DNA of 10,425 nucleotides from a bacterium (GCA_021788675.1 JAJYKI010000019.1:1-10425); one strand, 5' to 3'; shown: positions 1 through 6,804, counted from the first letter of the stretch. The notes: a model not told the origin generated them from the sequence alone. Translations and numbers: made by a program.

Positions 1-2
1 CC

Positions 3-575
3 GGCCAAACGACCGGTATATTCCCGATTATGAAAAGTGATCCGGTCTATCAGTACGACGCCAACCCTAATCATATTGCCGCTCAGAGCATTAGCTACAC
101 TCTACCGCTCAACCCGACTGCCGCTACGCTACCAAGTTGCACCGGTCTGGGGCCAATCGGAATCTTAAATGACGGCGTCGTTCTATTCAATGCCTTGGAT
201 GCCGCCGGCCGAGACGCTGTCGCCCACGAAGTCCAAGATGCCTGTAACGGCCACCCTGACGGTAGTAATGAATACCACTACCACGAAATACCATCCTGCA
301 TCCTTAAGAACGCAAAGGCTTCATCAACTCTGGTCGGTTATGCGCTTGACGGCTACGGCATTTATGTAGAAAGGAATTCTAAAGGCCAGCTGCCGACCAA
401 CGCTAATCTTGATGCCTGCCATGGCAGAACCAGCCCGGTAATGTGGAACGGCAAATTAACAGACATTTATCACTACGACGCCACACTTGAATATCCCTAT
501 GCAATCGGCTGTTTTCACGCTACGCCCGTAACTAATGCGCATGCTAACAAACCGAAACCGCCACTCCAACCCTAA
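3..575 (+). CDS. YHYH-domain protein, 5' end cut by window edge
   Basis: The reading frame is open to the left edge, and the residues before the first ATG (position 30) continue the family pattern (TTGIFPI then SDPVYQYD), so that ATG is internal and the N-terminus, probably with a signal peptide, is missing. Numbered from that ATG, the name-giving YHYH motif lies at residues 82-85 (EYHYHE), followed by GYALDGYGIY at 103-112, LDACHG at 127-132, a second IYHYDAT at 146-152 and CF at 161-162. Five cysteines (37, 72, 90, 130, 161) would suit disulfides in an exported protein. The C-terminus ends in a short Lys/Pro-rich tail. The YHYH family (Pfam YHYH) is widespread in secreted bacterial proteins, and its histidine clusters suggest metal binding, but no biochemical function is established that I can name. 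The next gene starts 41 nt downstream, apparently from its own promoter. Family call is confident; function is unknown. Confidence 0.85.
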   Translation, partial: GQTTGIFPIMKSDPVYQYDANPNHIAAQSISYTLPLNPTAATLPSCTGLGPIGILNDGVVLFNALDAAGRDAVAHEVQDACNGHPDGSNEYHYHEIPSCILKNAKASSTLVGYALDGYGIYVERNSKGQLPTNANLDACHGRTSPVMWNGKLTDIYHYDATLEYPYAIGCFHATPVTNAHANKPKPPLQP

Positions 576-601
576 ACAATAATCATGAGCACCTCCATCT
601 C

Positions 602-610
602 TGCTATCAT
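602..610 (+). promoter_or_regulatory. Extended -10 promoter for ackA, leaderless geometry
   Basis: TGCTATCAT matches the extended -10 consensus TGnTATAAT with one mismatch. It ends 6 nt before the GTG start of ackA, so transcription would begin at or next to the start codon. No good -35 hexamer lies 16-18 nt upstream, which fits an extended -10 promoter. There is no Shine-Dalgarno sequence before the GTG. Confidence 0.5.
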
Positions 611-616
611 AAAACT

Positions 617-1792
617 GTGGGCACCGAACAAAATCTAATTCTAAGTGTTAACGGCGGATCATCTAGTATTAAGCTAGCAATCTTTGATTACCAACTCGAT
701 AAACTTATCGAACTGACAGCCACAGGTATTGGGCTGGAAAACTCCAAACTGAAAATTACAACTCCGGAAACCAGCTTTAATAAACCACTAGAATTTACAA
801 ATCATAACCAGGCCATCGAATCATTGTTCGAAAATCTGCCTGACGATAACATGCTTAAGCGAATCGTGGGTATCGGTCATAGAATTGTACATGGCGGCTT
901 AATATACGATAGGCCCGTCAGAATCACTCCTGAGGTAGTCTCAGACTTAACATCCTTAATCACATATGACCCGGATCATATGCCGGCCGCAATCGGTTTA
1001 ATAGAATGGTGTCAGCGTAGATTCGCAAACATAACGCAGATCGCTTGTTTTGACACGGCTTTTTATGCTCAAATGCCAGAAGTCGCAACTACTTTGGCAT
1101 TACCTAAAAAATATCGCAACTCAGGCTTAAGACGCTACGGCTTTCACGGGCTATCATATGAATATATACAGAGTACTTTTGCCGCCAAAGCCGGCGAAAC
1201 GGCCGCCCAGGGAAGGGTAATAATGGCGCACCTGGGAAGTGGCGCCAGCCTGACAGCCACTATAGATAGAAAAGTAACCGATACGACCATGTCGTTCTCG
1301 CCAGCATCCGGCATTGTCATGAGTACACGTTCAGGCGACATTGATCCGGGAATTGTCAACTTTTTAATGAACCAGACTGGAATGAGCAGCGAAGATTTCA
1401 ACCGGCTCATTAATAAAGAATCAGGCCTACTAGGCGTATCCGGAATCTCAGCCGACATGGAATTATTAATAAACCGTAGCACTGATGACAGTGACGCCAA
1501 CTTGGCAGTCGAGCTATTTTGTCACCACGCCAAGAAAGCCATCGGCGGATTAGCGACGACTATTGGTGGCCTCGACTCACTTATATTTTCCGGAGGAATC
1601 GGCGAAAATGCGCCATATATCCGCCAAAAAATATGTGACGGGTTAGGCTACTTGGGAGTAGAATTGGATCAGACAAGTAACCATAACCATGATTTCTTAA
1701 TTTCTAGCGTTAAGAGCCGGGTCGGCGTCCATGTCATCAAGACTGACGAAGCCTCCGTTATCGCCGCTAAAACCAAACAAGTAATCAGCTAG
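617..1792 (+). CDS. ackA: Acetate kinase
   Basis: Cytoplasmic ASKHA-fold kinase interconverting acetyl phosphate + ADP and acetate + ATP. At 391 residues it has the usual family length. Visible landmarks are the N-terminal phosphate loop VNGGSSSIK (11-19), GHRIVHGG (87-94, substrate Arg89), the catalytic Asp146 in FDTAFY, RYGFHG with His177, the phosphate-binding segment HLGSGAS (205-211), TRSGDIDP with Arg238 (237-244), the adenosine loop SGGIGEN (325-331) and the late Glu378 in KTDEA, equivalent to the Mg-binding Glu384 of the Methanosarcina enzyme. The usual HLGNGAS has Ser in place of Asn here (residue 208), the one clear departure at an active-site position. The start is GTG; no in-frame alternative keeps the VNGGSSS strand intact, and an extended -10 lies 6 nt upstream. 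The next gene is phosphoketolase, which makes its substrate, and no phosphotransacetylase is adjacent, so the likely direction is ATP formation. Confidence 0.96.
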   Translation: MGTEQNLILSVNGGSSSIKLAIFDYQLDKLIELTATGIGLENSKLKITTPETSFNKPLEFTNHNQAIESLFENLPDDNMLKRIVGIGHRIVHGGLIYDRPVRITPEVVSDLTSLITYDPDHMPAAIGLIEWCQRRFANITQIACFDTAFYAQMPEVATTLALPKKYRNSGLRRYGFHGLSYEYIQSTFAAKAGETAAQGRVIMAHLGSGASLTATIDRKVTDTTMSFSPASGIVMSTRSGDIDPGIVNFLMNQTGMSSEDFNRLINKESGLLGVSGISADMELLINRSTDDSDANLAVELFCHHAKKAIGGLATTIGGLDSLIFSGGIGENAPYIRQKICDGLGYLGVELDQTSNHNHDFLISSVKSRVGVHVIKTDEASVIAAKTKQVIS

Positions 1793-1797
1793 AAAAG

Positions 1798-1802
1798 GGA
1801 GG
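1798..1802 (+). promoter_or_regulatory. Shine-Dalgarno of xfp that selects the second ATG
   Basis: GGAGG sits within AAAAGGGAGGGA just after the ackA stop. It is only 2 nt from the ATG at 1805 but 8 nt from the ATG at 1811. Normal spacing therefore favours 1811 as the start codon. Confidence 0.7.
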
Positions 1803-1810
1803 GAATGATC

Positions 1811-4165
1811 ATGCCGCTTACCAGCGAAATGGCCGAAAAAATAAACGCCTACTGGCGAGCCGCCAACTATTTATCTGTCGGGCAAATCTATCTTAAAGAC
1901 AATCCGTTACTAAAACGACCGCTTGAAATGAAGGACATTAAAAAACTCGTCCTTGGCCACTGGGGGACAACTCCTGGCCAGAACTTTATTTACGCCCACT
2001 TAAACCGAATTATTAATGAATACGACCTTGACATGATATACATATCTGGACCGGGACATGGCGGACCAGCCCTGGTCGGCAATACCTACCTAGAAGGCAC
2101 ATTCAGCGAATACTATCATGATGTCACCCAAGACGAAGACGGCATGAGAAAACTTTTTAAGATGTTTTCTTTTCCGGGCGGGCTGTCCAGCCATGTGTCA
2201 CCGCAAGTGCCAGGATCGATTCACGAAGGCGGTGAACTCGGCTATTCGTTAAGCCATGCATTTGGCGCCGTATTTGACAACCCCGATTTAATTGCCGCCT
2301 GTGTAGTTGGTGACGGTGAAGCCGAAACCGGACCATTGGCCACTTCTTGGCACGCCAACAAGTTTTTAAACCCAAAAACCGATGGTACCGTTTTGCCGAT
2401 TCTGCATCTTAACGGATACAAGATTAGTAATCCGACATTGTTGGCCAGAATTGAACCAGAAGAACTGGAGCAACTATTTCGTGGTTATGGCTGGGAGCCA
2501 TTATTCGTAGAAGGCGATGATCCGCTTACTATGCACCATTTAATGGCAGACAAGCTAGACAAAGCCGTCCGGCAAATTCAACACATCCATCAACGCGCCA
2601 GGCAAGATAACGATCTTACCAGACCACGCTGGCCGATGATCATACTAAAGTCACCTAAAGGCTGGACCGGACCGAAAACACTTGACGGTCAACCGATTGA
2701 AAACAATTTCCGCTCGCACCAGGTGCCGATTATTGTCGACGAAGAACACCCGGAAAATCTTAAGAAACTTGAACGCTGGATGCATAGCTATAAGCCGCAT
2801 GAGTTATTTGACGAGAACGGACGTTTAAAACCCGAGCTGGCAGAGTTAGCTCCCAGAGACCTTAAACGCATGGGTGCCAATATACACACCAACGGCGGCG
2901 GACTGCTCAGAGAATTGCATTTACCAGACTTCAGGAATTATGAAGTTGAAGTTAAACACCCCAGTGATCAAAGCGATGGCAATACGCACGCTCTCGGACC
3001 ATATTTAAGAGACGTTTTACTACTCAATGCCGAACACCGCAATTTCCGGATTTTTGGGCCGGATGAAGCAGTTTCTAACCGGCTTGAGGCCATTTTCGAA
3101 ATAACTAACCGACAATGGGATGCCAGAACGCAACCCGGTGATCAATTCTTGAGTCCGAGCGGACAAGTATTTGATTCTATGCTGAGCGAGCATATGGCTG
3201 AGGGCTGGCTGGAAGGCTATCTATTAACCGGCCGACACGGCCTATTTCATAGCTATGAAGCCTTCATCCGGATAATCGACTCTATGGTAAATCAACACGC
3301 CAAATGGCTGAAGATGTCAGCTGAATTACCATGGCGCAAAGACATATCTTCACTTAACTATCTTTTAACATCACACGTTTGGCGACAAGACCACAACGGT
3401 TTTACGCATCAGGATCCGGGCTTTATCGATCATCTGGTTAATAAGAAATCGGCATTCATCAGGATCTACCTACCGCCCGATGCCAATACTTCACTTTCAA
3501 CGATGGACCACTGCCTTAGGAGCCGAAATTACATAAACCTTATAGTCACCGGAAAACATGAAAGTCCTCAATGGCTCACTATGGAGCAAGCGATCGAGCA
3601 CTGCTCGGCAGGTGTCAGTGTTTGGGACTGGGCCAGTAATGATAGCGGGCAAGAACCGGACGTCATCATGGCTTGCGCTGGCGATGTCCCAACACTTGAA
3701 ACTTTAGCCGCAGTATCAATACTAAGACAACACTTACCCGAGCTTAGAATACGGGTAATTAATGTCGTCGATTTGATGCGTCTTGAGCCCAACACTGAAC
3801 ACCCGCACGGTTTAAGTGATCCTGAATATGATGAACTATTTACGCGCGACAAAGAAATTATTTTCGCCTTCCATGGCTATCCTTGGCTGATCCATCGTTT
3901 AACTTATCGACGGGCCAACCGTAACCTGCATGTCAGAGGCTACAAAGAAGAGGGTACGATTACTACCGCTTTCGACATGACGGTCAGAAACGAACTTGAC
4001 CGTTTCCATCTAGTAATGGATGTCATCGAGCGCACGCAACTTAGCTCTCATCAAGCCGATTCATTACGTCAACTAATGGAAGAAAAACTCATAGAACACA
4101 CTAACTATGTTAATGAAAACGGCATCGATATGCCTGAAGTTCGCAATTGGCACTGGGACATATAA
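1811..4165 (+). CDS. xfp: Xylulose-5-phosphate/fructose-6-phosphate phosphoketolase
   Basis: Thiamine-diphosphate enzyme of the cytoplasm that splits xylulose-5-P with Pi into acetyl phosphate and glyceraldehyde-3-P; many family members also use fructose-6-P, giving erythrose-4-P. The 784 residues match a full-length enzyme: an N-terminal domain to about 370, a middle domain about 375-555 and a C-terminal domain from about 585. Motifs include [15 protein letters not shown] near the N-terminus, PGHGGP with His83, [12 protein letters not shown] with His138, the ThDP/Mg motif GDGEAETGP (167-175) with the downstream NGYKISNPT, His303 in [18 protein letters not shown] with Glu419, [12 protein letters not shown], and [17 protein letters not shown] (521-537). 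All expected catalytic histidines and the glutamate appear intact. An ATG 6 nt upstream is in frame, but its Shine-Dalgarno spacing is too short. It follows ackA after 18 nt, so both are probably on one mRNA. Xu5P-only versus dual specificity cannot be told from sequence. Confidence 0.97.
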   Translation: MPLTSEMAEKINAYWRAANYLSVGQIYLKDNPLLKRPLEMKDIKKLVLGHWGTTPGQNFIYAHLNRIINEYDLDMIYISGPGHGGPALVGNTYLEGTFSEYYHDVTQDEDGMRKLFKMFSFPGGLSSHVSPQVPGSIHEGGELGYSLSHAFGAVFDNPDLIAACVVGDGEAETGPLATSWHANKFLNPKTDGTVLPILHLNGYKISNPTLLARIEPEELEQLFRGYGWEPLFVEGDDPLTMHHLMADKLDKAVRQIQHIHQRARQDNDLTRPRWPMIILKSPKGWTGPKTLDGQPIENNFRSHQVPIIVDEEHPENLKKLERWMHSYKPHELFDENGRLKPELAELAPRDLKRMGANIHTNGGGLLRELHLPDFRNYEVEVKHPSDQSDGNTHALGPYLRDVLLLNAEHRNFRIFGPDEAVSNRLEAIFEITNRQWDARTQPGDQFLSPSGQVFDSMLSEHMAEGWLEGYLLTGRHGLFHSYEAFIRIIDSMVNQHAKWLKMSAELPWRKDISSLNYLLTSHVWRQDHNGFTHQDPGFIDHLVNKKSAFIRIYLPPDANTSLSTMDHCLRSRNYINLIVTGKHESPQWLTMEQAIEHCSAGVSVWDWASNDSGQEPDVIMACAGDVPTLETLAAVSILRQHLPELRIRVINVVDLMRLEPNTEHPHGLSDPEYDELFTRDKEIIFAFHGYPWLIHRLTYRRANRNLHVRGYKEEGTITTAFDMTVRNELDRFHLVMDVIERTQLSSHQADSLRQLMEEKLIEHTNYVNENGIDMPEVRNWHWDI

Positions 4166-4187
4166 GTCCGGTCATCTTCCAACTATA

Positions 4188-4196
4188 TGGTAAGAT
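4188..4196 (+). promoter_or_regulatory. Candidate extended -10 promoter for the hydrolase-like/oxidoreductase pair
   Basis: TGGTAAGAT resembles TGnTATAAT (TG dinucleotide plus 4 of 6 hexamer positions). It ends 9 nt before the ATG at 4206, which has no Shine-Dalgarno sequence, so the transcript would have at most about 3 leader nucleotides. No convincing -35 was seen. Read-through from xfp could also supply transcription. Confidence 0.35.
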
Positions 4197-4205
4197 TTAA
4201 AAACC

Positions 4206-4757
4206 ATGCAGTTGATCTTGATGTCGGGTAACAGTTTAAGAAATCGCGACTGGATATTTTTAGTTGAAAGTGCCCTAAAACCATTGTTTGAGCAAACCTA
4301 TGTCACGATTTACGACCATTGGGCCAAAGCCCAACCGATGGCAGACATAGATTTGGAAGCTGACAAGCTGGCCAAATTGGCTCGCGGCTTAGCTTCGGAA
4401 TACGCTATATTCGCCAAGTCAATCGGCGGCGTCATCACACTTAAAGACATAGCCGAATCGCGTATCACTCCAAGCCGACTCATCATTACCGGCTTACCCC
4501 TAAATCTTATCGAAGAAATCGGCCTCCCCATCCAAGACTGGCTTAAAAAACTTTCTGTGCCTACCATTATTATTCAAAACAGCGATGATCCGGCAGGCTC
4601 ATATAGCCGAATAGTGGATATGACCGCTGCTGCCGACAAACAGAACGTCTTGAAACTGGTAGAAATACCAGGCAACAACACTCACGACTATAACGATCTT
4701 GAGTCGCTTAAGTCATTGGTGCGCGACTTCATAAAAACCGATCGGGCCGGAGCTTAA
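4206..4757 (+). CDS. Small alpha/beta-hydrolase-like protein
   Basis: The 183-residue product has the order of elements expected of a compact alpha/beta hydrolase. It has an N-terminal beta strand and loop (LILMSGNSLRNRDW, 3-16), a nucleophile-elbow-like AIFAKSIGG with Ser72 (67-75) after a strand, a late strand with Asp127/Asp128 (TIIIQNSDDPAGS), and His160 in GNNTHDYND. Ser72-Asp128-His160 could form a triad. The elbow reads A-K-S-I-G rather than G-x-S-x-G, so activity is likely but not certain, and no substrate can be proposed. There is no signal peptide or membrane span, so it should be cytoplasmic. It lies 40 nt after xfp and 1 nt before the NAD(P)-binding protein gene, suggesting translational coupling with the latter. 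The fold assignment is by motif order only; a purely structural, inactive relative is possible. Confidence 0.6.
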   Translation: MQLILMSGNSLRNRDWIFLVESALKPLFEQTYVTIYDHWAKAQPMADIDLEADKLAKLARGLASEYAIFAKSIGGVITLKDIAESRITPSRLIITGLPLNLIEEIGLPIQDWLKKLSVPTIIIQNSDDPAGSYSRIVDMTAAADKQNVLKLVEIPGNNTHDYNDLESLKSLVRDFIKTDRAGA

Positions 4758-4758
4758 T

Positions 4759-5388
4759 ATGCGCATTGCTGTCATCGGCGCCAATGGCAAGACCGGGCGT
4801 TTATTTGTCAATCTGGCACTGCAAGCCGGACATCATATAACGGCGGCAGTTCATAATAAAAATACGCTACCAGATAACGCCAATTTGTCGGTTATTAAGT
4901 GCGATACTACCGATTTAGATCAAGTCAATCAGCTGGTAGTTAACCAGGATGCGATCGTAAGCTTTATCGGACATGCGCGCCATTCTTCGAAAGACGTACA
5001 AACTAAGACCATAAATAATGTCATAACTGCCATGCGCGCGCACAAAATCAGACGCCTGATTAGTCTGACCGGTACCGGAGTAAGATTTCCAGGCGATCAA
5101 ATAACCTTGACGGACAGGCTACTTAACTTATCCATTTCCGTCATCGATCCCGATCGGATCAAGGACGGCATTCAGCACGTACGGGCAATTCAGCAAACTG
5201 ATCTGGACTGGACAATCATAAGAGTACTGAAGCTGACCAACGGACCGGCTCATAAATTCTCCTTAAAGGACAATGGTCCGACTAAGATTTTCATCAGCCG
5301 GCATGAAGTAGCAGAGGCGGCACTCGAGCTTTTAAAGAACAACTCCCATATTCAAAAAGCTCCCATTATCGGTCGGGTGTCCAAATAG
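4759..5388 (+). CDS. NAD(P)-binding NmrA/atypical SDR-like protein
   Basis: A 209-residue single Rossmann domain. The N-terminus MRIAVIGANGKTG has the dinucleotide loop GANGKTG at 7-13, followed by an acidic turn CDTTDLD (48-54), SFIGH (68-72), a strand ending SLTGTG (102-107), DWTIIRV (150-156) with LTNGP (159-163), and the C-terminal helix ISRHEVAEAAL (179-189). These are typical of the NAD(P)H-binding (NmrA-like, SDR_a5) group that includes biliverdin reductase B-like and quinone-reductase-like proteins. The Tyr-x-x-x-Lys pair of classical SDRs is not in its usual place, so this is an atypical member: either an oxidoreductase of unknown substrate or a redox sensor. GGAG at 4749-4752 lies 6 nt before the ATG, inside the end of the preceding gene, and the genes are 1 nt apart, so the two are probably co-translated. 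It is cytoplasmic. Confidence 0.85.
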   Translation: MRIAVIGANGKTGRLFVNLALQAGHHITAAVHNKNTLPDNANLSVIKCDTTDLDQVNQLVVNQDAIVSFIGHARHSSKDVQTKTINNVITAMRAHKIRRLISLTGTGVRFPGDQITLTDRLLNLSISVIDPDRIKDGIQHVRAIQQTDLDWTIIRVLKLTNGPAHKFSLKDNGPTKIFISRHEVAEAALELLKNNSHIQKAPIIGRVSK

Positions 5389-5404
5389 GCTCAGGTCATC
5401 CGGG

Positions 5405-5430
5405 CCAGTAGTAATAAACATTACTGCCGG
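5405..5430 (+). terminator. Weak hairpin downstream of the oxidoreductase gene
   Basis: Arms CCAGTAGTAAT and ATTACTGCCGG pair over 11 positions with one mismatch (A-C) and one wobble around an AAAC loop. It begins 17 nt after the stop codon. The following TATTGATT is only moderately T-rich, so it may be a weak or factor-assisted terminator or an mRNA 3'-end stabiliser. Confidence 0.35.
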
Positions 5431-5461
5431 TATTGATTAAAACGCTCAGAATACATTACAC

Positions 5462-5477
5462 CGGTTTTAAACAACCG
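5462..5477 (+). other. Inverted repeat in the leader region of the 83-residue gene
   Basis: CGGTT and AACCG form a 5-bp stem around TTAAAC. Its inner GTTT-T-AAAC is an alternative dyad. It lies 29 nt upstream of the ATG at 5507 and only 3 nt before a second dyad. It could be an operator half or an RNA stem; it may also be chance. Confidence 0.3.
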
Positions 5478-5480
5478 CAT

Positions 5481-5493
5481 GATTAGACTAATC
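5481..5493. promoter_or_regulatory. Perfect dyad GATTAG-A-CTAATC, candidate operator
   Basis: A perfect 6-bp inverted repeat with a single central base, 13 nt upstream of the ATG at 5507. TAGACT within it is a poor -10-like hexamer (4 of 6), so a dimeric regulator binding here would cover the probable promoter. No regulator gene is visible in the window. Confidence 0.4.
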
Positions 5494-5506
5494 GGCAGGG
5501 CAGTAT

Positions 5507-5758
5507 ATGAACATGAATCCGCTCCCAAAAGAAAATCAAATCTATAGCCTGGCTAAAGCAACCAGCTTTCCGGCCTCAAAAGAAGAGCTGGAATTAAATG
5601 CCCGACGCATGGGTTTTATTGAACTCGCCGCTAATTTTCTTAAAGTTTTCCCGTACGGCCAAATTTTTAACACCCGATCGGACTTTATTGACCGCTGCGA
5701 AGAAATGGAAATCTTCACGGATATAGATGAGTATAAATTTAGTGACTCGATCAGCTGA
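5507..5758 (+). CDS. Small DUF2795-like protein of unknown function
   Basis: This gene encodes 83 residues, soluble, with no signal peptide or membrane span. The central part TSFPASKEELELNARRMG (19-36), followed by a leucine-bearing helix (IELAANFLKVFPYGQ) and NTRSDFIDR (55-63), follows the layout I associate with DUF2795. That layout is an aromatic-Pro-Ala-Ser-[KR]-E-[ED]-L opening, two short helices, and a phenylalanine/aspartate near the end. The residues after 64 (EEMEIFTDIDEYKF) are strongly acidic. Start choice is uncertain: an ATG 6 nt later is in frame, and neither has more than a weak GGCAGGG upstream. The gene lies alone behind a 118-nt intergenic region with three dyads, and 70 nt before the RNA-ligase-like gene, which may be co-transcribed. 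No biochemical role can be assigned, and the DUF match is from memory of the pattern. Confidence 0.65.
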   Translation: MNMNPLPKENQIYSLAKATSFPASKEELELNARRMGFIELAANFLKVFPYGQIFNTRSDFIDRCEEMEIFTDIDEYKFSDSIS

Positions 5759-5813
5759 TTAACGACAACTTTAAGCTTGCCGATTTAACTAGGATTGTAA
5801 CCAACCTAACTTA

Positions 5814-5823
5814 GAGGAAGAGG
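5814..5823 (+). promoter_or_regulatory. Double purine-rich ribosome binding site of the RNA-ligase-like gene
   Basis: GAGGAAGAGG holds two GAGG cores. The second ends 5 nt before ATG 5829. The first would serve the in-frame GTG at 5823 with a spacing of about 4-5 nt, but that GTG overlaps the second core. The ATG is therefore preferred. Confidence 0.6.
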
Positions 5824-5828
5824 TGTCG

Positions 5829-6329
5829 ATGAATGCTATAGACTATTCCAGCCAAACATACCCAAACAATTCGGTCGACTTAATGGTTTGCATCTTTCTG
5901 GAACCCACAGAACAGGGAGCCTCTTTTTACGAATGGCCACTGCACATTACGCTTGCGAGTTGGTTCAAACTGGAAAACAAAAACTTCGACCGATTCTTAG
6001 ATCAAGTAGATCATCTAGCCAAGTACAGCTTACCTATAAAGCTCATAACCGGACAACCGATCAGATTAGGCCATAAAAAATCGCGCATTGGCCTATCAAT
6101 CGATTTTAACGAGCGACTTAATAAACTACACAATGACCTCATCGACCTGATTGATACATACGGAAAAATAAAAGATGATCAGTTTATAAAAGATAAATAT
6201 TTACCGCACATAACCCTTAAACAGAGCACCCTCATACTGCCAGGTAGCGAACTTAACGTTAACCGGTTTTATCTAGTGTCTAAATCCAAGGACAGTTACA
6301 GACATGTAACCCGGATAATCAAGCCCTAG
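5829..6329 (+). CDS. 2'-5' RNA ligase / cyclic phosphodiesterase family protein
   Basis: The 166-residue product carries the two HxT-type motifs that define the 2H phosphoesterase superfamily: WPLHITLASW (His39, Thr41) and YLPHITLKQS (His127, Thr129). They are about 88 residues apart, as expected for the bilobal fold in which both histidines face one catalytic groove. Members hydrolyse 2',3'-cyclic phosphates or join/cleave 2'-5' RNA bonds, so a role in RNA end processing is likely, though the cellular substrate is unknown. The protein looks soluble and cytoplasmic. GTG at 5823 is an alternative start adding two residues. The gene is likely translated from the same mRNA as the 83-residue protein. 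At its 3' end it meets the opposite-strand gene head-on: the TAG stop overlaps that gene's TAG, and no terminator separates them. A LigT/ThpR-type name would be premature because family members are diverse. Confidence 0.88.
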   Translation: MNAIDYSSQTYPNNSVDLMVCIFLEPTEQGASFYEWPLHITLASWFKLENKNFDRFLDQVDHLAKYSLPIKLITGQPIRLGHKKSRIGLSIDFNERLNKLHNDLIDLIDTYGKIKDDQFIKDKYLPHITLKQSTLILPGSELNVNRFYLVSKSKDSYRHVTRIIKP

Positions 6330-6721
6330 TAACGACCAGCCGACATCCGTCGCCAAAAATAGTGACCGGCCGTACCTATAGCAACTGCCGCTAAAAAGGC
6401 AATCAGCACTGAACTGCCGGGACCCGTATTGGTCAACTGAGCTGGAGCCGGGGCACTGAGCGTACTGGCAGCCGCGGCACTGTTGGAGCCGACACCACTG
6501 GCTACGCTACCGGTTTGCGGCTTGGAACTAGACTGCGTTGACGGAGTCGGAGACGCAAGATGACTATTTGAAGTCGAACCGGATTTTTTAGATTTTGTAG
6601 TATTACCACCGAACCAGGCATACAGACCCAGTGCGACCGCCGCCAGGACAATTACAACTGCTAAAATTATCGCACTGACACGCCGGGCTGCCGGATATCC
6701 AATTAAATCATCGCTATTCAT
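6326..6721 (-). CDS. Two-span surface protein with sortase-signal-like LTNTG tail
   Basis: The 131-residue product has a short N-terminus ending in Ala-Arg-Arg, a strongly hydrophobic segment (about 15-37, VSAIILAVVIVLAAVALGLYAWF), and a Lys then Ser/Thr/Pro/Gln-rich linker (about 40-95). It ends with LTNTG at 96-100, a second hydrophobic stretch (about 103-123) and a positive tail WRRMSAGRY. The last three elements are laid out as in a sortase cell-wall sorting signal, with LTNTG in place of LPxTG. Alternatively the protein is simply anchored by two spans with the low-complexity loop outside. The ATG at 6721 is chosen over an in-frame TTG at 6727 because GGGAG lies 9 nt before the ATG but only 3 nt before the TTG. 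The gene has its own candidate -10 and follows a possible terminator of the previous gene. No enzymatic domain is recognisable. Confidence 0.75.
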   Translation of the reverse strand: MNSDDLIGYPAARRVSAIILAVVIVLAAVALGLYAWFGGNTTKSKKSGSTSNSHLASPTPSTQSSSKPQTGSVASGVGSNSAAAASTLSAPAPAQLTNTGPGSSVLIAFLAAVAIGTAGHYFWRRMSAGRY

Positions 6722-6730
6722 AACCAAAAT

Positions 6731-6735
6731 CTCCC
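6731..6735 (-). promoter_or_regulatory. Shine-Dalgarno of the LTNTG protein gene
   Basis: Minus-strand GGGAG in AAGGGAGA lies 9 nt before ATG 6721. It is too close (3 nt) to the upstream in-frame TTG at 6727, so it decides the start. Confidence 0.65.
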
Positions 6736-6746
6736 TTGCTAGATTG

Positions 6747-6752
6747 TTTATA
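6747..6752 (-). promoter_or_regulatory. Candidate -10 element for the LTNTG protein gene
   Basis: TATAAA on the minus strand, preceded by TG, would start transcription near 6740. That gives a leader of about 19 nt containing the Shine-Dalgarno sequence. No -35 match is present at the usual distance; an A8 tract lies upstream (6764-6771). Confidence 0.4.
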
Positions 6753-6804
6753 CACTACAATTATTTTTTTTGATTGTCCAGTATATGTGAAGCAAGGTAG
6801 GGTG

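Noticed and set aside
1144..1500. 118-codon minus-strand frame inside ackA
   Set aside because: It lies wholly within a confidently coding acetate kinase region, has no Shine-Dalgarno or promoter, and no recognisable motif.
4156..4169. GGAC-ATATAA-GTCC inverted repeat over the xfp stop codon as terminator
   Set aside because: Only four base pairs, no following T-run, and it is immediately followed by a promoter-like element; likely chance.
5433..5457. TTGATT ... TACATT as a promoter for the 83-residue gene
   Set aside because: The spacing between hexamers is only 13 nt and both match poorly; not supportable as a sigma-70-type promoter.
6764..6771. T8 tract on the plus strand as a terminator tail
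   Set aside because: No hairpin precedes it and no plus-strand gene ends nearby. On the minus strand it is an A-tract upstream of a -10 and may simply be AT-rich promoter sequence.
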